Positions 24,934 through 36,666 are shown, counted from the first letter of the stretch. The stretch: DNA of 64,000 bases from Ipomoea triloba (GCF_003576645.1 NC_044927.1:19206217-19270216), one strand, 5' to 3'. Notes: generated by a model from the letters alone, not told the origin. Program-made: numbers and translations.

Positions 24934-26131
24934 GAGTAAATTGCACTTTTGGTCCTTTGACTATTAGGGTCTTATTAATTTGAGTACGCGACTTTTAAAA
25001 CTAACAAATTAGTCCATTAACTATACTTTTTTTAACAGATTTGGTCCTCCGGGCCAAATCACCGGTCAAATTTGGCCGGAAAATCATAACCCAATTTTAA
25101 TTATTTATAAGTGAGGGCATAAAGGTCATTTTACAAGGTGGTCTTCTTCTTCTGGAAGCTTCTCGACGTTTTGCTCCTCTGCGAGGCGGAGTTTAGCCAT
25201 TTCAACAGCCTATACTATTTGAATGTTTAATTGAAATGTGTTTTGATAATAAACTGGAAATATTATTTCCTAAAATCTTTTTATAAACATAAAAAAAAAT
25301 TATGAGTATCCAAAGTAATGCCTAGCATTAGCATAACAGAATTGGTGATCTCTTCTCTTTCTCATATGGATTTGTAACAGGAATACATACAGATTGATTG
25401 AGGCGTTTGTGTATGATGGAAATGGCGTTTTTCGTGTTAGCTTAATCCAGGCTTACTGTATGTACTGAGACAGGGAGGTAGATTAGAGTCTTGTACAAGT
25501 TACATTACATGGAGGAGAAAGGCGGGAATGTGCAGCACCGGCCGCCGTCGAACGAGGCTGCGCCGCCTCCCACTCCTGCGGAATTCATCGGAACAGCCAG
25601 TGCCGACTCGCTTCGGATGACGTTGACGATGCTGGCGTGGCTCGACGTTCCTCCCTCTATCGTTGTCGTCGTATTGGCCTCAATCATCTTCCTCCCCTTC
25701 ACCAAGGCCATGATGTATACCTCTCCTCTCTTATTTACACGATTATTCATTGTAATGTGTATTTGTGGTGTGCGACTGAACTATTGTGTGATTAATTCTT
25801 AATTTCAGGGTATTTGGATTGTTGTTTCTATTGATGTTCATTCCGATTGATCAAAACAGTAAACCCTTAATATCTCCATGGAAATTCTAGCATCGCTGGC
25901 GCGCTTGGCAAGGAAGAAGAAGACCACCATGTAAAATGACCTTTTTGCCCTCACTTATAAATAATTAAAATTGGGTTATGATTTTCCGGCCAAATTTGAC
26001 CGGTGATTTGGCCCGGAGGACCAAATCTGTTAAAAAAAGCATAGTTAATGGACTAATATGTTAGTTTTAAAAGTCGCGTACTCAAATTAATAAGACCCTA
26101 ATAGTCACAGGACCAAAAGTGCAATTTACTC
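24934..26131 (+). mobile_element. Pack-MULE carrying a host gene fragment
   Basis: A 10-bp duplication TGAGCAATTT flanks it (24924-24933, 26132-26141). TIRs of about 220 bp begin GAGTAAATTGCAC on both sides and extend to about 25155 and from about 25914. No transposase. Between the TIRs lies a GC-richer gene fragment with an intron (see 25509-25890), so this is a Mutator-like element that has captured host coding DNA. Confidence 0.88.
25509..25890 (+). pseudogene. Captured DGAT2-like N-terminal gene fragment
   Basis: Exons 25509-25714 and 25809-25890 join in frame across a GT/AG intron and read 95 aa, then a stop. The first 45 residues are polar and Pro-rich. Then come two hydrophobic segments around IVVVVLASIIFLPFTKAMM and VFGLLFLLMFIPIDQNSK. 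The FLPF-x(n)-VFGLLxxxMFIPID-x-xSK pattern recalls the N-terminal membrane hairpin of plant diacylglycerol acyltransferase 2. The catalytic HPHG-type core is absent, so no enzyme activity is possible. The stop lies in the last codons before the right TIR. The DGAT2 assignment is from memory of the family; a different small membrane protein is possible. Confidence 0.55.
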
Positions 26132-26380
26132 TGAGCAATTTTAAAGACAATTGTGTTGTTGACAACTATAATATTTTTATAAATTTCTTCCACATATATA
26201 TATAAAAGTTCATGGAAATTTTTAAGTCAACCAGATTCTAGTCATTTTCCAAAGATATTTATATCTGGTTATTCCACATCCCAGTTTCTCGTCTTTTGGA
26301 CGAACGTCTTCAAGACATAATAACTCTTTAAAATTTTGCTCTCTGTGGGCTTTCAAGCATAAAAAACGGATGTGTCTCTA
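26132..26380. other. AT-rich spacer between the Pack-MULE and Copia fragment 2
   Basis: Nothing assigned. The right side may already belong to the Copia fragment. Confidence 0.4.
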
Positions 26381-27310
26381 TTCTATTTTTCTCAAGATTC
26401 TGCTTATGTGTACCTCTTAGTATATGTGGATGATATACTTGTGATGGGGAATGATCCAGATCTTGCATCTAACCCGTTTATTATCAACGTTGTCTATTGC
26501 TTTTAAGATTAAGGATCTTGGTGAACCTGGTTTCTTTCTAGGTATTGAGACAGTTAAATGTGATGGTGGAATACTACTTTCGCAAAAGAGATATATGATT
26601 GATATTTTAAAACGTGCTGGAATGACAGAATGCAAAACATTATCTACTCCTATTTCTGTTTCAAAATCTATTCCTTCCAGTGTAGACTTGTATGAGGATC
26701 CTACCCAATATAGGAGTTTGGCAGGGGCACTATAATATCTGACAGTCACGCGCTTGGATCTATCCTTTGCAGTCAACCAACTGTCAACATATGCATGCTC
26801 CTACAGTTTCACATTGAGAATAACTGAAACGAGTCTTGAAGTATGTTACGGGAACTATCACTTATGGTCTGCGAATAAGAAAGCCAGTATCTAGAGATTT
26901 GCATGTTTTTTCTGATTCTGATTGAGCTGGCTGTCCTGAAGACCGAAAGTCAACTAGTGGTTATGCTGTATTTCTTGGGTCAAATCTTGTGTCTTGGGTC
27001 TGTAAGAAACGAAGAACTGTTGCTAGATCTTCTACTGAAGTTGAGTACAAAGACTAGCAGATGTTTGTGCTGAAGTAATTTGGATTTTGTCTTTACTACG
27101 GGAGATCAATGTCCCCAATATTTCCCTTCCCAAGTTATGGTGTGACAATCTTGGTGCTACATACATGTCTGCAAATCCAATTTTTCATGAGCGTACCAAA
27201 CATGTTGAGATTGCTTATCACTTTGTTAGAGACAGAGTTGCTTCAGGAGATATTCAAGTGAATTTTATTTCAACCAAAGCTTAACTTGCTGACATTTTAC
27301 TAAAGTTCTG
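26380..27310 (+). pseudogene. Copia RT/RNase H fragment, plus strand
   Basis: Encodes YLLVYVDDILVMGN (about 26408), FKIKDLGEPGFFLGIE, RYMIDILKRAGM, YRSLAGAL, then RNase H ([31 protein letters not shown]) with a frameshift near 26490 and stops near 26735 and 27055. It is the 3' third of a Copia element, 5' truncated. Confidence 0.88.
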
Positions 27311-27374
27311 TCTGGTCCTATATTTTCTTTCCGAGACAGGCTACATGTTACTAGCTTACCCTGTGTTCGAGGGA

Positions 27375-27545
27375 GAATATTAGGACTCTATGTATTTGAG
27401 TCAAATTATGACTCCCTTTTCTAAACTTCCTGTGATTCCCCTATTCTAGTCTTCATGAGATTATCTCATTATATATATATCCCTGTAATCTGTATCTTTG
27501 AACGATTCTCATTCAATACAATTCATTCAATTCTCATCTCATATA
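27375..27545 (+). repeat. Probable short 3' LTR of that Copia fragment
   Basis: Follows the RNase H end. AGGGAGAATATTAGG resembles the polypurine tract and LTR start of Copia elements. It contains TATATATATATCCCTG and ends near CTCATCTC. No second LTR in the window, so the limits are approximate. Confidence 0.5.
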
Positions 27546-27649
27546 TAGTTTAATAGTTACATAATTTAAAAATATTAACTAAAATATTGAACTTAAGAAA
27601 TAAAATTATTTATTAGCTAACATGACGTAAGAAAAATAAAATAAAATAC

Positions 27650-27652
<3 letters not shown>

Positions 27653-27682
<30 letters not shown>
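27653..27682. repeat. (TA)n microsatellite
   Basis: Left border of copy C. Confidence 0.95.
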
Positions 27683-27686
<4 letters not shown>

Positions 27687-27922
27687 CTCAAATGCGGTCG
27701 TGCTCTCCCGTGCGGTCGTGCGGTCACACACCACTCAATGTTACGAAATACACCACTCAATGTTAAAAAACACACCACAATGAAACACACCACAATGTTA
27801 AGAAACACACCACAGTGCATATTTGTGTGGTGTATTTCTTAACATTGAGTGGTGTATTTCGTAACATTGAGTGGTGTGAACCGCACGGCCGTAAGTGAGA
27901 GCACGGCCGCACCTGATCATGA

Positions 27923-27925
<3 letters not shown>
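27683..27925. mobile_element. TIR element between (TA)n arrays, family 2, copy C
   Basis: Inverted ends of about 32 bp (left 27693-27724; right 27880-27911), each with two GTGCGGTCGTG-like words. The interior is nearly palindromic: CACCACTCAATGTTA units on the left mirrored by TAACATTGAGTGGTG units on the right. TA arrays flank it. Confidence 0.75.

Positions 27926-27963
<38 letters not shown>
27926..27963. repeat. (TA)n microsatellite
   Basis: Shared border between copies C and D. Confidence 0.95.
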
Positions 27964-27966
<3 letters not shown>

Positions 27967-29227
27967 CCCATCAGATGCGGCCAGTCTCCCCCGTGCGGCT
28001 GTGTGGCCTTATTTGCACCATTAGATCTCATGATCTAAGACTTCATATTAATCCAAACAATATAGGCGCCGATCTATAGCTACGCGAACGAGAAGGATAA
28101 TGTTGACAATTCACTACAATTTCAAAACCAGATCAGATCGGACGATGACGGAGACTTGAAGTCGACGAGCACTGAGCAACAAACACCAGACGAGCGTAGA
28201 AGGAACTCCATCACCAGCAACGAGCGCTCCGATCCGAACAAAATGCATAGGTCGACTCCAACAGAGAAACGAGAATGGAGTAATTCGCAATACTCTGTGC
28301 ATTATCAACATTAATCTGGTTCATACTTGAGATAATATTGGTGTAATTCGCAATAGTAAGTGTATTTGGTGTGTGGTGTGTTTTAATATGAGAACTGGTG
28401 CATTTTATAACGTATAATGGTGTGTTTTAATTTTGTTGGTGCATTTGAATTGAGTGGTGTATTTCAGTATGGTGGGGAATGGTGTGTTTTAATTTGTCTA
28501 GTGGTGTATTTTATAACGTATAATGGTGTGTTTTAATTTGTCTAGTGGTGCATTTTATAACGTATAATGGTGTGTTTTAATACACACGGTGGTGAATTTT
28601 ACGAGAGTAGTTGCATTTGGTGTGTGGTGGTTAAGTGGTGTGTTTTAATCTGAGAACTGGTGCATTTTATAACGTATAATGGTGTGTTTTAACTTTTAAT
28701 ACACATGGTGGTGAATTTTACGAGAGTAGTTGCATTTGGTGTGTGGTGGTTAAGTGGTGTGTTTTAATCTGAGAACTGGTGCATTTTATAACGTATAATG
28801 GTGTGTTTTAATTTTGTTGGTGCATTTGAATTGAGTGGTGTATTTCGGTATGGTTGGGAATGGTGTGTTTTAATTTCTCTAGTGGTGCATTTTATAACGT
28901 AGAATGGTGTGTTTTAATACACATGGTGGTGAATTTTACGAGAGTAGTTGTATTTGGTGTGTGGTGGTTATGTGGTGTGTTTTAATTTAAGAACTGGTGA
29001 ATTTTAGTATGTTGAATGGTGTGTTTTAATAATACGTTTGCTGGTGTATTCTGTACTCTAAAATTACCTTCCCACTTACAATTATCATAAAGCCCCCACT
29101 TAAGTTACGCGAATTAAACTTCCTAAATCCTAATATATAACCTCCACCGTGAGATCACCTCCATCCAGCGGCATATCTTGGGCCACATGACCGCACCTAA
29201 TGCACAGGCCGCATTTGATTAATTTTC
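27964..29227. mobile_element. TIR element between (TA)n arrays, family 2, copy D (long)
   Basis: Ends: AGATGCGGCCAG...GTGCGG on the left, mirrored by CCGCACC...CAGGCCGCATT near 29190-29216. Between about 28370 and 29050 is a long array of GGTGTGTTTTAAT / GGTGCATTTTATAACGTA units. 28080-28320 is a non-repetitive stretch of unknown origin. TA arrays flank it. Non-coding. Confidence 0.7.
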
Positions 29228-29247
29228 TATATATATATATATATATA
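29228..29247. repeat. (TA)n microsatellite
   Basis: Right border of copy D. Confidence 0.9.
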
Positions 29248-29821
29248 AAATTAGAATTAAAATGACAAAATTTTTAAGTATCCAAATAATCTTAGATAAC
29301 CTAAGAAAGCTAAAGAAATCACATTTCCTTTAAAAATTATATATGGAGGGTATGCTCATTCCTTAGAGAATATTTAAGATAACATAAACTAAACATATAA
29401 ATGTAAACTTTGAAATTTCCTTGATTATGCGGTATAACTTGAACTAAAAATCCCTAAAAATATATATATATATATTTTTTTTAACCCTTGAACGTGACAT
29501 TCTGACACAGCATGCTCCGACACTGAATAAGAGAAGAATCGGCAGAGCGAGTAACCCCAAACCTCGGTTTTCGATCGTCAGAAAGATAAGTATTAATGTA
29601 ATAATTATTTAAATGATATGAGTGGAATTAGTGAATGATTAGTATGTACAAGTACATGGAACTGTGTTGGTTCTACCGTTGCTGCTACTTTGGATGCACT
29701 CAATCAAAAACATATTATATTCTTTTTTTAACTTGTTTACAAAGTTTTATTATATTTATTATAATCATCACAGTACAGTTTTCAATTCCAACAAGGCCAT
29801 GACACCTATCTATACACGATC

Positions 29822-29822
<1 letters not shown>
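29248..29822. other. AT-rich spacer
   Basis: No gene or element recognised. Confidence 0.5.
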
Positions 29823-29823
<1 letters not shown>

Positions 29824-29857
<34 letters not shown>

Positions 29858-30124
29858 GGTCATGTTCAGCTGTTGCCGTGTTTTCCCGTGCGGCCGTGCG
29901 GTTTACACCACTTAATGTTAAGAAATGCACCACTCAATATTAAGAAATGCACCATACAAATAACATTGAGTGGTGCATTTCATATTAAGAAATGCATTTT
30001 CATTGTGGTGCATTTCGTAACATTGAGTGGTGCATTTCTTAACATTGAGTGATGTAAACTGCACGGCCGCACGGGAAGGCGCGACCACATTTGAATAGAA
30101 ATATATATATATATATATATATAT
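29824..30124. mobile_element. TIR element with its (TA)n borders, family 2, copy E
   Basis: TA runs at 29824-29854 and 30101-30124 enclose about 245 bp with inverted ends (TTTTCCCGTGCGGCCGTGC near 29880-29898; GCACGGCCGCACGGGAA near 30061-30077). The interior has mirrored CACCACT / AGTGGTG units as in copy C. Confidence 0.78.
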
Positions 30125-30751
30125 GGGAGGCTTATATTTTGTAGAGTAAATTTTAAAAATTTACAATAGTGTGTGGAGACTAGAGAGAAAAACTCAGGAA
30201 TGATAGAGATCAGAAGGAAACAACTCTGTAAATTAAGAAAGAAGCCCATTTTAAAGTCAAATTGCAAAGAGTCAGCGTTTCACCGTCCTCTTTTCATTTG
30301 TAATGTTCTAATGGAAGACTTAATGATAGTATGTATTTCTTTGTTTTGCTTTTAAAAAAACAGTAATAGACGAAGGGAAAAAATAACGCAGTGTTTATTC
30401 ATCAGAAATATATGTCAGTTATAATTAGTACATAACAGAACAATAGGGGAATGCATTGATAATACGCCCATGATAAACTAAATGCTGAAGAATAGGAAAT
30501 ATACCCAACAAACTTGACTAACTAATCTGAATTATTATAATATAATTAAACTAACTTTATTAAATTAAGTCCCCCATGGGAGCAATCCCAGTCAAGTTTG
30601 GTAACTATAAACTTACAAGTTTGACTCCCATCGGGGTCTACCTATTTGCAGACCCTTGTCACTTGTCACTCAAAAATAAAAGTGAAAAACATTCACTTTA
30701 TTTTCATTAGCTACCCGTAAATTGACAAATCCTGTACTTAATAAACTAATC
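30125..30751. other. AT-rich spacer
   Basis: No gene recognised. A short inverted pair (AGTCAAGTTTGG / ACAAGTTTGACT) occurs near 30590-30625. Confidence 0.5.
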
Positions 30752-31579
30752 GGGATAAAGTACAAATAAGCCGTCGTACTATTTGGGTAACAACAATTAA
30801 GCCATCGAATTTGAATAACCTCCAAATAAGTCACTGAACTCGGAAAAAAGAGCAATTAAGCCATAGAAACCGAAAAAAAAAAGAACAATTAACATTTTTA
30901 ACAGGTTAACTTCAGGTTAAAGTACAAATAAGTCACTGAACTATCTAGGAAATATCAATTAAGCCATCGAACTCAAATAACTCACAAATAAGCCACTTCT
31001 TTAACTTTTTTTTTTATGAGTTAATTAATTCCATATTCTGTCATAAACTTATATGTAACAATCCACTTTTAGTCCTTTTTTATCCGACCATCCTTATTTA
31101 TTTTTATTTTTTTACTTTTTTTTTATGAATTATGACTAAGCATTTATTTAATCAAATGAAAAAAAAGTTTAAGACAATTTAAAAAAAAATATTAAAAGTC
31201 TCTTGGGCGAATTAGTTCTCCCAAAGGCAAACTAATTCGCCCAAGGCGAATTAATTTTTTTTATTTTTTATTTTTTACTTGTTTTCATTTAATTAAATAA
31301 ATGCTTGACCATAAAAAAAAAGTAAAAAGTAAAAAAATGGTTTATTTGGAAATTATTTGAGTTCGATGGCTTAATTGATGTTTCCTAGATAGTTCAATGG
31401 CTTATTTGTACTTTAACCTGAAGTTAACCTGTTAAAAATGTTAATTGCTCTTTTTTCCGGTTTCAATGACTTAATTGCTCTTTTTTTCAAAGTCCGGTAG
31501 CTGATTTGGAGGTTATTCGAGTTCGATTGTTTAATTACTATTTCCCAAATAGTACGATGGCTTATTTGTACTTTATCCC
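30752..31579. mobile_element. Mutator-like element with TIRs of nearly 300 bp
   Basis: The outer ends GGGATAAAGTACAAATAAG and its inverse at 31562-31579 begin TIRs that extend to about 31010 and from about 31335. The flanks TAAACTAAT and TAAACAAAA may be a decayed 9-bp duplication. The centre holds a palindrome around GGGCGAATTAGTT (31206-31250). Non-coding. Confidence 0.72.
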
Positions 31580-31597
31580 TAAACAAAAAATATCTTA

Positions 31598-31929
31598 GGC
31601 TACTCCAATTGTTAAGTTTTTTGCACAAATATTTAGGCTCCACCTAGGACGGAAGGGGAAGCAAAACAGAAAAAATAAATAAAAAACCAAATGGCAGAAA
31701 AACAGAAAAGAAAAAAAAAGGCCTTATTAACGCGCCCAATGCGATGGCGCGCAGTAGTGCGAGCACGCGCAGCAATCCTACTGCTCATTTCCCATGCGGG
31801 ACCCACAATAGCCGACCAAAATCCGGTCCTCTTGCAAGGTACTCACATTTTCTCTCTCTCCCTTCTCTCACTTTCATATCACCCTCTTTTTCTTAAAAAA
31901 TGTGAAAGAACCCCTTAATGGGGATGGCC
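31598..31929. mobile_element. PIF/Harbinger-type MITE
   Basis: TTA duplication (31595-31597, 31930-31932). The ends GGCTACTCCAATT and its imperfect inverse AATGGGGATGGCC fit Tourist-like MITEs. The centre is GC-rich (about 31725-31835). Confidence 0.68.
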
Positions 31930-31932
31930 TTA

Positions 31933-33374
31933 TAATAATCAAACACAATAAAAAAAACCTAATACAATAATTACATATTATATAACTAGTTTTACATGCG
32001 CGTTGCAAGACTGATTTAATGTTCAATGTTTGTATTTAAATAAGCAATTCAAAGTATATCAATGTAAAATTATATAGGAGATGTTTCTTATAGTTGACAA
32101 TCAATGTTAATGTTTAATTTGCACTTTTCTAAAAATATTAATATTTATTGTAGTTGGTATGGTATTAGGTAGTAGATACTACTTTTGGTTAGAATTACTC
32201 TAAGTTTCGTCAATTCGCTTTTGGATAGGTTTTTCATTATCTTCGCCTTCATTGCTTGTCCGTTTCTATTTTGTTGGTAGTGTCTCATGTGCAATTGGGT
32301 TACTGGTGCTTGTTTGCAAAATGAGCATATTTGATCTAATTAGTTTTGTTACATTAAAGAAATAGATGATGCATGGTGTGTTGTGTGTGTGTGCGCGCGC
32401 TCGCTCGCTTTATTCCCCAAAAAAGCCCCCCTCCCCCAAATCTATCCTAACATAGCTTATAACAATTGTGTGTCATTAATTGGGACCTCACTAACTTAAG
32501 AGGGAGATTAGGAAGGGTGGGTAGCATTACTCTTATATATATATATATACATATGTATGTATGGAACTTTAATGATGTAAGAACAATTTTGTTCGATAAA
32601 AGGATAATAGTACAATATTTGTAAAGTAATATACAATTATTGTACCATTATAGAAATACAGACAAAAAATATTAATAATATAATGACCTAAATCATTTTC
32701 AATAATACAAATGCATAATTAAAATATTGAGTCTTGTTTTAAATAATCAAAAGAAGATTAAGTAAACGAAAAAAAAAAAGATTAAAAAAAAAACCTTAAC
32801 CTAGATTTGTTTTAAAAAAATGTAAGAAAATGATTCAAGGTTCCTTATTTGTAATCTTTGATGCTTAACTTTGAATGCTATGCATATAGTCTATCTAATT
32901 AATTGACCAAAGTTCATGTTAAATTTTATATTGTATTATATTTTTTTAATAGACTCTAACATATTCATAGTATATGTTCAACAATCATGTCAACTTTGAT
33001 TAGGAGGTGGTTCGAACCTAAGACATTTCTTATGAAAATTTAGAGTTGATTAATTAAGAATAATAAATGGTTAATAAAATATTTCGATGCTAAGGTTTAG
33101 TGGTTGAGACGGAATGCGGGAGTATTTAGAAAAACTAAATGATATAATAGAAATTAAAGTAGGAAAAGTAATAAAAACAAATATTAAAATTGAAATAATA
33201 ATTTTTTTTGAGAAAAAATCGAAATAATATTAACAATTCATTTTAACAAACAATTGAACCAATATTTTTTATTCTTCTTACAGGCCTAACTTTATTAGCA
33301 CTTATTAGATTTACAATTGGACTAATATTCTTTTGTTCTTCTTATATGCCTAACTTTATTGGCACTTATTGGAT
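31933..33374. other. AT-rich intergenic DNA
   Basis: No gene. A GTGTGTGCGCGCG microsatellite lies near 32384-32410 and a TA run near 32536. An imperfect direct repeat of about 80 bp (GCCTAACTTTATTAGCACTTA) occurs at about 33282 and 33348. Confidence 0.55.
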
Positions 33375-33377
33375 TTA

Positions 33378-34130
33378 CACTACTATAGAAAACACTTTCA
33401 ACGTCGCCTAAATAACGTCGGTTTTTTTACAAACCCAACGTCACATAATTATTTGAATTAAATTGGTTTTTACGAGTGATACGATATCGGTTATATGGGA
33501 TAACTGACGTCGTATCGAAATTAAAAAAAAAACAATATAAATTGATACGACATCGGTTCGCAGATCGAACCGACGTCGTATCATAAGTCTTTAATATTTT
33601 TTTAAAATATTAATACGACGTCGGTTAGAGACTCTAATCGACGTCGTAGCATTTTATTATTATTTTTTAAAACAGAAATACAACGTCTGTTCGGGCACCT
33701 AACCGACGTCGTATCAATTTTATTTTAAAAATAATAATAAATAACCTATGGCGTTGGTTGTTTTAAAAAACCGACGTCGTAGGTTATACGTATAAAACAG
33801 ATTTCAGTAGAAGCTTTCCAATTTATTTGGAAACCTTCTCCTACTTTGTTGGAAACCCTCGCCGTCTTCCTCACACCAACGTTCGACCTAGTCCCACCCT
33901 CTCCTACCGTCTTCCTCACGTTCGCTGTTGCCGCCGCCGCCACAGTCGCACGTCCTGATGGTCGCACATTCACGTTCAATCGCACGTCCGCCACAGTCGC
34001 CGCCCACCATCGACGTTCTGCTGTCTGCCGTCATCCTTGTCGTCGCCTACCGCTGCCCTGGTCGTCGCCCACCGCTGCCGTTGCTGTCGTCGGAGGTATG
34101 TAGAAAAATAAATTATTTGCAAATTATTTA
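33378..34130 (+). mobile_element. 5' end of a CACTA (En/Spm) element
   Basis: Starts CACTACTATAGAAAAC after a possible TTA duplication. It is followed by subterminal copies of ACGACGTCGGTT in both orientations (33400-33780). A GC-rich segment (33845-34095) ends at a possible splice donor (GGAGGTATGT), a layout seen also in the CACTA element at 52541. The 3' terminus was not found in the window. Confidence 0.6.
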
Positions 34131-34717
34131 TTTATAAATTTTCAAATTTTATTATTGTATTTCAAATTTTAGGGTTATATTTCAATTTTTGGAATTATAT
34201 TTTAAATTTTAGGGTTATATTTCAAATTTTAGATTTATATTTCAAGTTTTAGGGTTATATTTCAAATTTTGGATTTATATTTCGAATTTTAGGGTATATA
34301 TTTATATATTATGAATTTATAGGGTTATTGTGCATTTTAGAAATTATTATTGATATATTTCGAATTTTAAGAAATTAATGCTAATATATGTTGAAATTTA
34401 GAAATTATATGTTGAAATTCAAATTTTAATACTAATTACTTTGAATTTTATATTGAAATTTATAATAATTAAATTAATTTAAATTTTAATGTTAATTAAT
34501 TTGAATTTTAGGAATTAATGTTAATATAGTTTAAGTTTTAGGAATTAATGTTAATATAATTAATAAATTAATTTCAAATTCATGTTTAAATTTATTTTGA
34601 ATTTTGTGTATGCTAATATATGTCAAATTTTAATTTATTTTAAATCTTAGGAACTAATTTTAATATATTTTAAATTCTATAAACTAATGTTCATATAGTT
34701 TAAGTTTGAGGAATTAA
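34131..34717. repeat. AT-rich minisatellite
   Basis: Degenerate tandem copies of TTTCAAATTTTAGGGTTATA (to about 34330), grading into GAATTAATGTTAATATAGTT units. Confidence 0.65.
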
Positions 34718-34880
34718 TGTTTTTTTTTAGTACTATTGACTCTGTTACAATGTAGTATCTGTTCATAGCTACTTTCTCAACTAAATGAAGCACAAAGAGC
34801 AAATATCGTCTCCACTGAGGCTCGAACCCACCCCCTCCCATGTGGGGGTGCAACCGGGTGCCAGCAGTATGCACTTAATT
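34718..34880 (-). mobile_element. tRNA-derived SINE
   Basis: The minus strand has a pol III B box GGTTCGAGCCTC, an upstream region GGCACCCGGTTG compatible with an A box, and a 3' A run (T on plus, 34720-34728). A related sequence without a clear B box is at 49336-49500. Confidence 0.5.
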
Positions 34881-35600
34881 TAGATTACATTGAAAGGTAA
34901 GAAGTGTGAGATATATGTTGAACATGAGCAAGATGATCCATAATTGGTTTCTATTTTGTCTGTCTTTACCTAGGCCTGAAACTGTAGAAACAGAAAATAT
35001 GGCTCAATCTAGGTGTTTAAGTGATATTGAATTGGACTTTGATGGGTTTGAATATGGGAATGAGGCTGATGTTGAGGTTGAAATAGGAGGGGATGTTGGG
35101 CTATTTGAAGAGTTTGTTCATGGATGCTACTCTAAGGATATGTATATCAAATGGTGAGCTGTTTTGGAAAAAAACTCAAAGTGAGAAGATGCATGCACCT
35201 GCGCTTAAGAAGATGACTGGGAGGCCTAAGAAAAGAAAAAGCTAGAAGAATCAGAACCAAGGCCTTCACAGTCCACTACATATTTGTCTAGAAAGGGAAG
35301 AGTTATGACATGTGCTCTATGTAACCAAAAGGGACACAACAAACGTAACGTTACTGTCCTACTCAACCTAGCCAAGCTGGAAGTTCTAATGCTAATGCTG
35401 CAAGAGGAGGCAGTTCTAGTGGTGCAAGAGGCAGGTCTGGTGCAAGACGATATGATGTAGTTCTAGTGCTGCAAGAGGCGGAAGACAAACAACAACTCAC
35501 GTTGGGCTTGGTGTATATACAAACCCACACACTTGAGAAGTCACCTTCAATGTAAGTGGGCTATTTGTGCCTTTAGCTTTGCAATATTGTCTAACTTTTA
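34881..35600 (+). pseudogene. C-terminal remnant of a MuDR-like transposase
   Basis: Plus-strand frames show HGCYSKDMYIKW (about 35120), SEKMHAPALKKMTGRPKKRK (about 35180), and a CCHC knuckle MTCALCNQKGHNKRN (about 35308), the usual C-terminal order of Mutator-family transposases (end of the SWIM region, basic linker, zinc knuckle). Stops and shifts interrupt it, and the catalytic part is missing. Confidence 0.65.
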
Positions 35601-35609
35601 AAATAATTA

Positions 35610-35867
35610 CTCCCCTAGTCCCATTTTATGTGTCTGGTTCGGTTAACAAGGCTTGATTGAAGTTATTTCTAATTCAGTTTTTCATAATGCTATTTTAGCA
35701 TTAGTATACAAAATTTATATATTTAGAAACTACACTAAAAGTACTATTAAACAAAAAAAAATCAATTTTAAAAATGAGTAAAAAATACTAAAGAAAATAA
35801 ATAAAGAAGAAAGAGTTGATTTGACCAATGAATATTAAGTAGGATAGATAAAATGGGACAAAGAGAG
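35610..35867. mobile_element. Stowaway (Tc1/mariner) MITE
   Basis: 258 bp with TA duplication. Ends CTCCCCTAGTCCCATTTTA and its inverse TAAAATGGGACAAAGAGAG match the Stowaway consensus CTCCCTCYGTCCC. Confidence 0.85.
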
Positions 35868-35889
35868 TAATATATTGTTTTATTTTTGT

Positions 35890-36666
35890 ATAGCATGGAC
35901 TACCCAGCGAAAGAGTAATATATAAACCTAGAAGGGGGAGAAACAACACACCTACTACAAGATCAAGTACCATTGCCAAAAGTTCAAGTGGAGTAAATTC
36001 ACAGTGTTGAAATAAACAGTGTAGTGTGGTTATTTGGAATTGAAATAAACGTGAGTGATCGTTTACAAATAAAACAAAGTACCAAAAACCAGAAATAGAA
36101 ACTACAGGAGTAGGGCCCCAAATGTCTATGTACAATAAATCCAAAACATTTGTACTAGAACTAGGTACTCTATCTAGGGGAAAGCGGTAGATTTGCCATG
36201 TTGACAGGCCGAACACACTCCCAACGAACTGGACTTATTTGAGGTGACTGGACACTCCTGTAGCACACGTTGAAGGACACCGTGGGACTGACAACCTGTA
36301 TAAGCCGCCCTAGGTAGCTCCTTTAAGCAGAACCGCCTTGGTGATGCAATCCTTCATAGTAAAGTAATTTTTGTGAAACACAAAGAATACATTGTTTTCA
36401 TTGGTAAAATGATGAATAGACAAAAGGGAAACCGTTAAATTTGGCACATGTAAAATATTTGATAAATTAAGAGACTTTGACACGGATGATATAGTTGCAT
36501 GGCCGACACGAGAAATACCCGAAATATCCAAACCTAAACGGTTTCCAACTCGGAGCATATCCCCGCATGTGTATTCTTCTGATTGCGCCATCATTGTTGC
36601 GTCAAGCGTGGCATGCGTCGAAGCTCTTGTGTCTGGATACCAAGCGTCGACAATAGTAGGAGTGGC
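35890..36666 (-). pseudogene. Copia element 3, protease-integrase part
   Basis: The minus strand encodes WYPDTRAST (protease, DTG changed to DTR), the pre-integrase text SNILHVPNLTVSLLSIHHF, and integrase IDIWGPTPVVSISGFWYFVLFVNDHSR. It stops abruptly near the Stowaway MITE. Upstream it is cut by the Gypsy-like element at 36672 and resumes at 41810. Confidence 0.85.

Noticed and set aside
33746..34137. Ala/Val/Arg-rich ORFs on both strands
   Set aside because: GC-rich segment of the CACTA end. Frames on both strands stay open because of composition; no domain.
34800..34870. tRNA gene
   Set aside because: Only a B box is convincing. No cloverleaf could be drawn, and a 3' A run fits a SINE.
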